In this document: piece by piece, positions 55,901-64,000 of the stretch
How positions within the stretch are numbered: position 1 is the first letter of the stretch
How the letters are laid out: every line of letters starts with the position of its first letter
DNA from: Bacteriovoracaceae bacterium
GTDB lineage: Bacteria; Bdellovibrionota; Bacteriovoracia; Bacteriovoracales; Bacteriovoracaceae
Assembly: GCA_016786485.1 (NCBI GenBank)
Contig: JAEUWD010000048.1
Span: forward strand, 1 to 64,000
Reading direction: 5' to 3'
Length of the DNA: 64,000 nucleotides
The notes under the pieces: model-generated
Seen by the model: only the letters and a program-made list of their open reading frames with translations
What the model was told of the DNA's origin: nothing
Databases searched by the model: none
Position numbers and translations under genes: made by a program

Positions 55901-57349
55901 TTATATACGCTTAAATACCATTACCTGAGAAATTAAGCCAAATACTGTCGAAATGAAAATATAGAGAGTTAAACCTGCTGGCAGTGAACTCATGATAAAT
56001 CCAAAAATAAGTGGCATAAACAATAGAACCTTTTTCTGAACTGGATCCGCAACTGCCGATGGAGTCATTTTCTGTTGTAAGAACATTGCTGCCGCCATGA
56101 GCGCCGGAAGTACGAAATATGGATCTTTAATACTTAAATCGTTGATCCAGAAAATAAAAGGTGCACCTACGAGCTCAACTGAAGTGTAGAGCATTTTATA
56201 GAAAGCAAAGAAAAATGGCATTTGCGCCAACAACGGTAAACATCCACCCAAAGGATTTGCACCACCGCGTTTAAACAACATCATCGTTTCTTGCTGCATT
56301 CTTTGTGGATCATTTTTAAATTTTTCCTTGATCGCATTCATTTGCGGCTGTAATTCCTGCATCTTCTTCATACTCTTGAATGACTTGTACTGCAGAGGGA
56401 AAGTGATGATTCTCATCAGGATTGTGAGGAAGATAATCGCTAAACCGTAGTTTGGAATAAATTCATAGAAAAACTGAAGAATACGTAACATAGGAATCGC
56501 GAGGATTGACCACATACCGAAATCAACCGCTAATTCCAGATTGTTACCAAATTTTTTCAAATGGTCGTATTCTTTTTTAGAAAAAATAAAATCAAAATTT
56601 AATTTACTGGTTGGTTGGCTGAAACCTGCATGCATCGTTGTCGTATCAGCTTTAAAGAAACTTGGTTCTTTATTTTCAAGTACGACAGCAAACAAATGAT
56701 AATTAAAATCAATTCCTAACCACTTTAGCTTCCCTTCATTAGATTCTTCATCGCCTACTTCGTAACGTTTAAGATCATTGGTATAAACACTGAATTCTCG
56801 GTATGAACCATTGTCCAATTTCATTGCGGTCGCAGCAAAATTCATTCGATATTTAAATTCTTTAGAAGAAGTCGCAGCAACACTTACCCGTGAATCTTCA
56901 TGTAAAGTCACTAGAACTTTAATATCTAAAGCTTTACATAAACCTTCAAAACTATTGTTGGTTAGTTTTATTGTTGAAAATAAACATTTTTGGAAAACAC
57001 CATTATTTTCAAATTCGATATAAAAGGGTTTGGTTGAACCAGTCACATCATTAAAATCATAAACAGTGTCCGTGCCCTTCATTGTAATAACTTCCAGCGC
57101 GTTACTTAATCGTGCTGAATAACCTTGATGAGAAAGCGTAAATTCTTCCGTCTTGGCGTCATTAACACCTAAGGGTTGAACTTCACTCACTGTAGCTGTC
57201 TGAGCAGGGACCTGCGCTGCTGCTGTTGTGGTGGTACTTGGCATTGGTGCTGTGGCTTGCGGTTTTGGTGCAAAATATGTTTGCCACGCAAAAAGAATTA
57301 TTCCAGAAAGTACAATTGCCCCAAAAGCACGTTTTTGATCTTCGCCCAT
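55901..57349 (-). CDS. yidC: Membrane protein insertase YidC
   Basis: From ATG 57349 the protein is 482 residues; a GAGG site is 8 bases upstream. A longer frame from 57463 would overlap yidD and lacks the normal MGEDQKRAF start. The first helix (AFGAIVLSGIILFAW) is followed by a periplasmic beta domain (about 80-270), then the insertase core (IFLTILMRIITFPLQYKSFKSMKKMQELQP; GGCLPLLAQMPFFFAFY). It inserts and folds inner-membrane proteins such as Fo c. Confidence 0.95.
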   Translation of the reverse strand: MGEDQKRAFGAIVLSGIILFAWQTYFAPKPQATAPMPSTTTTAAAQVPAQTATVSEVQPLGVNDAKTEEFTLSHQGYSARLSNALEVITMKGTDTVYDFNDVTGSTKPFYIEFENNGVFQKCLFSTIKLTNNSFEGLCKALDIKVLVTLHEDSRVSVAATSSKEFKYRMNFAATAMKLDNGSYREFSVYTNDLKRYEVGDEESNEGKLKWLGIDFNYHLFAVVLENKEPSFFKADTTTMHAGFSQPTSKLNFDFIFSKKEYDHLKKFGNNLELAVDFGMWSILAIPMLRILQFFYEFIPNYGLAIIFLTILMRIITFPLQYKSFKSMKKMQELQPQMNAIKEKFKNDPQRMQQETMMLFKRGGANPLGGCLPLLAQMPFFFAFYKMLYTSVELVGAPFIFWINDLSIKDPYFVLPALMAAAMFLQQKMTPSAVADPVQKKVLLFMPLIFGFIMSSLPAGLTLYIFISTVFGLISQVMVFKRI

Positions 57350-57362
57350 TATAAACCTCGAG

Positions 57363-57575
57363 TTACTTCTCCAGTGGATCGTATCCACCAGGATGAAAAG
57401 GATGACATTTAGATATTCGCCTAATTGAATACCATAGCGCTTTAAAAAAAGACAATCTTTCAAAGCATTCTAAACAGTAGGATGAACAGCTTGGATGAAA
57501 ACGACAATTCTTTCCCAGAAAAGGAGAGAAAAGAGTTTTATAAAGTTTTATGAGTTGGATGACCAAAAGCTTCAT
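57363..57575 (-). CDS. yidD: Membrane protein insertion factor YidD
   Basis: The 70-residue protein has the family pattern YKTLFSPFLGKNCRFHPSCSSYCLE, with three conserved Cys, and a C-terminal CHPFHPGGYDP. It is thought to help YidC-dependent insertion. Its ATG lies 38 bases inside rnpA, so expression is coupled. Confidence 0.9.
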   Translation of the reverse strand: MKLLVIQLIKLYKTLFSPFLGKNCRFHPSCSSYCLECFERLSFFKALWYSIRRISKCHPFHPGGYDPLEK

Positions 57576-57918
57576 GTTCTAATTTACTTATAAGTGCATC
57601 GATATCTTTATTTAACTCATGACTAAAATCTGAAACCTTTTTGAATCTATCAAAAGCAATCAAGCAATCAATATTTTTGGACATAATTTTCGATGTACGA
57701 AATTTTTCGCGAATTAAACGTTTAACCAGGTTTCTCATCACAGCGTTACCGGACTTAGCTGAAACACTGATCGCCAAACGTGAAGAAACGACTAAATTCG
57801 GATTTGGTTTATAAAAAGCCTTAAATAGGCGTGACTGCCCTTTGCGCGCAGAATCTCTTAACGATAAAAAATCAGACTTACGCTTAAGCCTTGAGTGAGC
57901 AGAAAATTTATTGTTCAT
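57538..57918 (-). CDS. rnpA: Ribonuclease P protein component
   Basis: This 126-residue basic protein supports RNase P RNA in tRNA 5' maturation. The RNR signature reads MRNLVKRLIREKFR, and the N-terminal RLKRKSDFLSL matches the family. It lies 8 bases after rpmH and overlaps yidD. Confidence 0.92.
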   Translation of the reverse strand: MNNKFSAHSRLKRKSDFLSLRDSARKGQSRLFKAFYKPNPNLVVSSRLAISVSAKSGNAVMRNLVKRLIREKFRTSKIMSKNIDCLIAFDRFKKVSDFSHELNKDIDALISKLEHEAFGHPTHKTL

Positions 57919-57926
57919 GAAATCGA

Positions 57927-58076
57927 TTACTTAGTACCAGTTGAAACAGTCAGTTTCTTACGGCCCTTCGCACGACGAGCGTTAATAACGCTACGACCAC
58001 CTGGAGTCGACATTCTCTTTAAGAAGCCATGAGTACGTAAACGCTTGATTTTCTTAGGTTGCCATGTTCTTTTCAT
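57927..58076 (-). CDS. rpmH: Ribosomal protein bL34
   Basis: A 49-residue frame from ATG 58076 gives [20 protein letters not shown] followed by [22 protein letters not shown] in total, a standard bL34 (MKRT[FWY]QP...R..G...RM.T..GR.VI..RR.KGR..L). It is the first gene of the long minus-strand block, 158 bases from dnaA in the divergent direction. Confidence 0.96.
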   Translation of the reverse strand: MKRTWQPKKIKRLRTHGFLKRMSTPGGRSVINARRAKGRKKLTVSTGTK

Positions 58077-58234
58077 ATCTATCACCTTTGTGAAATATTC
58101 ATTAATTAATGAGCTAGTATCCTTACTTTAAATTGCACAGCAGGTCAATATATAATTCGTTTCAACTCGGTTGAATTTCAATTTTCACCATGCTAGCTTA
58201 CCCCGCCCTGGGAACTAAGAGAGAGTGAGTAAAA

Positions 58235-59767
58235 ATGAGTGAATTTCCTTTCCAACATTTTTTTGCGCCACAAACTGAGAAAATGCCTATTTTTCAGCCG
58301 ACTCCTCCTGTTATGGGCAATGATTCAAATGAAGAACTAAGTCTTATTTCAAACGAAATTTTAGAACAGCTAAAACACGCTATCTCAGAACAAAAATATA
58401 ATTCATTTTTTGCTCATTCATTTTCTGTTAAAAACATCGATACTAATCGTATTACTTTCTATACGACAACCGGTTTCATCAAGAAAATGATCACTTCACA
58501 GTATTTACCGACGCTCGAGAAGATTATCACGGATATCTTGGGTAAAAATTTCGAAATCGAAATCCTTTCGCCGCAAGAGATCGATGAAAAAATCCAATTC
58601 AATAAGCCCGTGAATGATTACCAAGTGAAAAAAGCTAGTTCTGTGAAAGAAATGACTTTCACTATGAATGAACTACTACCCACTCAATCTGATCTCATTC
58701 AAGAAGTTCAAAGTAAGGTGCTTGAGCACTCTCTGAATTCTTCAGGCTACGGACATGGTATTGATAAAGATAAAACTTTCGCTAATTTTATTGTTGGACC
58801 ATCAAATAACATGGCCCATGCTTCGGCGATTGCGGTCTCAAAAAAGCCCGCCGAAGAGTATCCTTGCCTTTATCTCCATGGAAATTCTGGCTTAGGAAAA
58901 ACTCACTTAATCCATGCGATTGCCAATTATATCAATGAGAATTTCCCACAAAAACGTGTCTACATCACAACTGCCAATGAATTCATGTCAGAAATGATTG
59001 ATGCAATTAAAGAGAAAAAAATTCAGGATTTCCGCAAGAAATACTCTGAAACAATTGATGTACTAATGGTGGATGATATTCACGAGTTAAAAAATCGCAC
59101 CGGTACACAGGATGAATTTTTTCATGTTTTTAATGAATTACATCATAAGAAAAAACAACTTATTTTCACTTCAGATAAACATCCTCGAGAAATCGATGGA
59201 ATTGAAGAAAGAATTAAAACCAGACTTTCCTGGGGACTTGTTATTGATATTCAACAACCTGATCTTGAAACAAGAATTGCTATTTTAAAGAGCAAAGCTG
59301 AAAGCATTGATTCATTTATTCCAAATGATGTTATCAACCTAATTGCTCGCTCAGTAAAAACTAATATTCGTGATTTAGAAGGCTCGCTCATCCGCCTAGG
59401 GGCTTACTCTTCACTCTTAAAAGTTGACATCGACCTGGAAATTGCAAAAACACAATTAAAGTTAAGTGACCAAACCGAAAGCAAAGAACATAGTTTTGAA
59501 TCCATCGCACGGGCAGTTTCAAATTATTACAAAGTACCAATACCAGACATGCGCTCAAAGAGTCGTTTAAAAGAAGTAACTCAGGCCCGACACGTAGGAA
59601 TGTACCTTTCTTATTCAATCTTGAAAGAAACTTTGGCAAATATTGGCAAGTATTATGGTAATCGCGATCACACGACAGTGGTTCACGCTGTTGATAAAGT
59701 GAAGCTTAATGTGAAACAGAACACCCCGTTCCAACAAGAAATATTCGAAATCGAAAGCCGACTCTAG
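58235..59767 (+). CDS. dnaA: Chromosomal replication initiator DnaA
   Basis: The 510-residue protein has all four domains: the N-terminal oligomerisation region (about residues 33-115), a variable linker, the AAA+ domain with Walker A GNSGLGKT (216-223) and Walker B VLMVDDIHEL, and a C-terminal HTH with RDHTTVVHA for DnaA-box binding. It has about 30 extra residues at the N terminus (SEFPFQHFFAPQ...). It is divergent from rpmH. Confidence 0.96.
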   Translation: MSEFPFQHFFAPQTEKMPIFQPTPPVMGNDSNEELSLISNEILEQLKHAISEQKYNSFFAHSFSVKNIDTNRITFYTTTGFIKKMITSQYLPTLEKIITDILGKNFEIEILSPQEIDEKIQFNKPVNDYQVKKASSVKEMTFTMNELLPTQSDLIQEVQSKVLEHSLNSSGYGHGIDKDKTFANFIVGPSNNMAHASAIAVSKKPAEEYPCLYLHGNSGLGKTHLIHAIANYINENFPQKRVYITTANEFMSEMIDAIKEKKIQDFRKKYSETIDVLMVDDIHELKNRTGTQDEFFHVFNELHHKKKQLIFTSDKHPREIDGIEERIKTRLSWGLVIDIQQPDLETRIAILKSKAESIDSFIPNDVINLIARSVKTNIRDLEGSLIRLGAYSSLLKVDIDLEIAKTQLKLSDQTESKEHSFESIARAVSNYYKVPIPDMRSKSRLKEVTQARHVGMYLSYSILKETLANIGKYYGNRDHTTVVHAVDKVKLNVKQNTPFQQEIFEIESRL

Positions 59768-60271
59768 TCGTTTTTTCTTTATAAATCATTCTAATTTATT
59801 GTTTTTATAGGAGTTTTCACCATAACTGTCCTTTGGGGATATGAGTACTCAACTCAAACTTGATCAAATTAATCCACATGTGAACAATTTTGGGGATAAA
59901 TAAATAGCCGCAAAAGCAAATCCACTCAGCAGACTTAAATACTATCTATTGTGGGTAAAACTTTGTGAGTTTCTCGTATCTAGCACAGCTATTTTGGTAA
60001 AAAATTCGAGATATACGCAGGTTTAACCAAAATTAACTGATAATTATCCTTTTTCATACAGTTATTGTCACATCATAACTATAAGTAATTATTAAGTTTA
60101 TCTAGTTTTATCCCAGTTTTCCCAGGTATATATTAATTCTTATATAATTATATTACTTAAATACCCTAAACATCCTCATCTATAGACGCTTATATCTGAA
60201 CTTGCATAAATGAATTTGTAAGGCTAAAAAATGAATTAATTAGGCTTAAGCCTTCTACCAAAGGAAGAGTT
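59768..60271. other. dnaA-dnaN intergenic gap, candidate oriC
   Basis: These 504 bases hold no gene. Single-mismatch DnaA-box-like 9-mers occur at 59870-59878 (TAATCCACA), 59879-59887 (reverse of TTGTTCACA) and 59950-59958 (reverse of TTACCCACA). The following stretch is very AT-rich, especially about 60125-60165, and could be the unwinding element. It also must carry the dnaN promoter. No perfect TTATCCACA box is seen, so the call rests on position and composition. Confidence 0.45.
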
Positions 60272-61387
60272 ATGAAGATCCAAATCCAGTCAGATAAATT
60301 GAGAGATGCTCTTAATAAAATTCTAACTGTTGTTGACCGTAAAAACTCTCGTCCAATTCTAACAAATTGTTTAATTAATGTTGATAACAATTCAATTACT
60401 TTGATTGCATCTGACTTAGAGGTTTCGAGCAGAATAATTATTCCAGCTATCACCAATGGTAAAGGTAGTTTCTGTATAAACTCGAAAAACTTTTTTGATA
60501 TAGTGAGAGAATTACCAGATAGCGTTGTGGATTTAGAAATTCAAAATAGTGAAAATCTTTTAAAATTAAATTGTCAGAGTATTAGTTATTCACTCTTAAT
60601 TACAAGTTCTGAGGAATATCCTCATTTATTATTTGAAAATCATAATAATGAATTCAAAGTTAGAACTAAAGAAATTATCGATATTATCAACAAGACTTCA
60701 CATGCTATATCAACAGACGAAACAAGATTATATCTCAATGGTATTTTCCTTCAGTTAGTAGATAACAAATTACGTTCAGTTGCTATCGATGGTCATAGAC
60801 TAGCTCTACTCGATACAACGGAATTTTTAGGTGACTGCAAAGCTTTAGTTGATGGAGTTATCATTCCTAAAAAAGGGATTACTGAACTTCGCAAGATTGC
60901 CGAGTCGTATCCTGAAAGTGATTTAAAAATTTCAGTTGATGAGTCATTCATGTATATCAATGCTCAGAAAGAATATGATCTATCAATTCGTTTAATTGCG
61001 AGAGAATATCCAAAATACCAATCAGTTATTCCAAGTAAAACAAGCTTCTCTATGCAAGTAGATAAAGGCGCAGTTTTAGATGCGGTTAAACGTATTCGTT
61101 TACTATCAAATGAAAAAACTAATGGTATCAAATTTTTACTAAAGGCCAGTGAATTAGAAATTTCTGCGAATCACCCGTCACTTGGTAAGGCCCGTGAAGT
61201 TCTGCCTGTTGCTTATGCTGGAAATCAGTTTGAAATTGGTTTCAATGCAAAGTACTTAATGGATACTTTATCGGTCTTTTCAGATACAGAAATCAAATTC
61301 GAATTTAATAATGAACTAAGCCCAGTTGCTATTAAGTCAGAAACACTTCCAGAGTTTTTGGGCATTATCATGCCACTTAAACTTTAA
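60272..61387 (+). CDS. dnaN: DNA polymerase III beta clamp
   Basis: The 371-residue sliding clamp has three similar domains, beginning KIQIQSDKLRDALNKIL and ending in IIMPLKL, the standard C-terminal MP[MIL] pattern. Conserved YLNGIFLQ and AIDGHRLAL are present. A GGAAGAG ribosome site precedes the ATG. recF follows 8 bases later. Confidence 0.96.
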   Translation: MKIQIQSDKLRDALNKILTVVDRKNSRPILTNCLINVDNNSITLIASDLEVSSRIIIPAITNGKGSFCINSKNFFDIVRELPDSVVDLEIQNSENLLKLNCQSISYSLLITSSEEYPHLLFENHNNEFKVRTKEIIDIINKTSHAISTDETRLYLNGIFLQLVDNKLRSVAIDGHRLALLDTTEFLGDCKALVDGVIIPKKGITELRKIAESYPESDLKISVDESFMYINAQKEYDLSIRLIAREYPKYQSVIPSKTSFSMQVDKGAVLDAVKRIRLLSNEKTNGIKFLLKASELEISANHPSLGKAREVLPVAYAGNQFEIGFNAKYLMDTLSVFSDTEIKFEFNNELSPVAIKSETLPEFLGIIMPLKL

Positions 61388-61395
61388 TTGGAAAT

Positions 61396-64000
<2,605 letters not shown>

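Noticed and set aside
57350-57463. Longer YidC start at 57463
   Set aside because: It would read through most of yidD in another frame; ATG 57349 has a GAGG site and the normal YidC first helix.

Overview
The window is AT-rich bacterial chromosome around a replication origin. The block rpmH-rnpA-yidD-yidC-mnmE-mnmG-rsmG-parA-parB-bactofilin-ATP synthase lies on the minus strand, and dnaA-dnaN-recF-gyrB diverges from it on the plus strand. Double-membrane features (LptG, lipoproteins, outer-membrane barrels, OmpA/LysM proteins), many uncharacterised envelope proteins, patatin and lytic transglycosylase genes, and a giant Ig-like lipoprotein suggest a Bdellovibrionota / Bacteriovoracia-like organism. 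That assignment is an inference from gene content and order; no rRNA or tRNA gene was found.

Layout. 1-1155 (minus): the start of a secreted protein cut by the window edge, and galU. 1215-10655 (plus): a tightly packed run of an outer-membrane-like protein, a CFI-box protein, lptG, def-fmt, rpe and hutH-hutU-hutI (histidine to formiminoglutamate; no hutG). 10632-12978: a TlpA-type thioredoxin (minus), then a small pilin-like protein and glpK (plus). 12979-19580 (minus): envelope/signalling genes, namely a SdrD_B/barrel protein, a LysM-OmpA protein, a lipoprotein, and a receiver-like/PilZ gene split by a -1 frameshift at an A7 run. 19804-32836 (plus): a roughly 3650-residue lipoprotein of alternating Ig-like domains, a secreted protein and a membrane PAS-like protein. 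32833-37969 (minus): radA, ligA, a barrel protein and a small coiled-coil DNA-binding-like protein. 38069-40632 (plus): a patatin phospholipase coupled to a lytic transglycosylase. 40644-43847 (minus): a 1067-residue anchored protein of unknown function. 44014-58076 (minus): atpC-D-G-A-H-F-F', bactofilin, parB-parA, rsmG, mnmG, mnmE, yidC, yidD, rnpA, rpmH. 58235-64000 (plus): dnaA, a 504-base gap that is the best oriC candidate, dnaN, recF and gyrB (cut by the window end).

Working together: the origin block couples replication initiation (DnaA, DnaN, RecF, GyrB), origin segregation (ParA, ParB, two parS sites), membrane insertion, tRNA/rRNA modification and energy production. Def and Fmt handle formyl-methionine. 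The 13-43 kb portion is mostly envelope construction and hydrolysis genes, several of unknown function.

The two least expected signals are: (1) a 16-bp near-palindrome, TGGTCCTATAGAACCA, present three times identically inside parB and mnmE (always read as Gly-Ser-Ile-Gly-Pro), with a near-copy in a hairpin after atpC; it resembles parS in layout but not in sequence; and (2) the A_AAA_AAA frameshift that splits a receiver-like domain from its PilZ partner.
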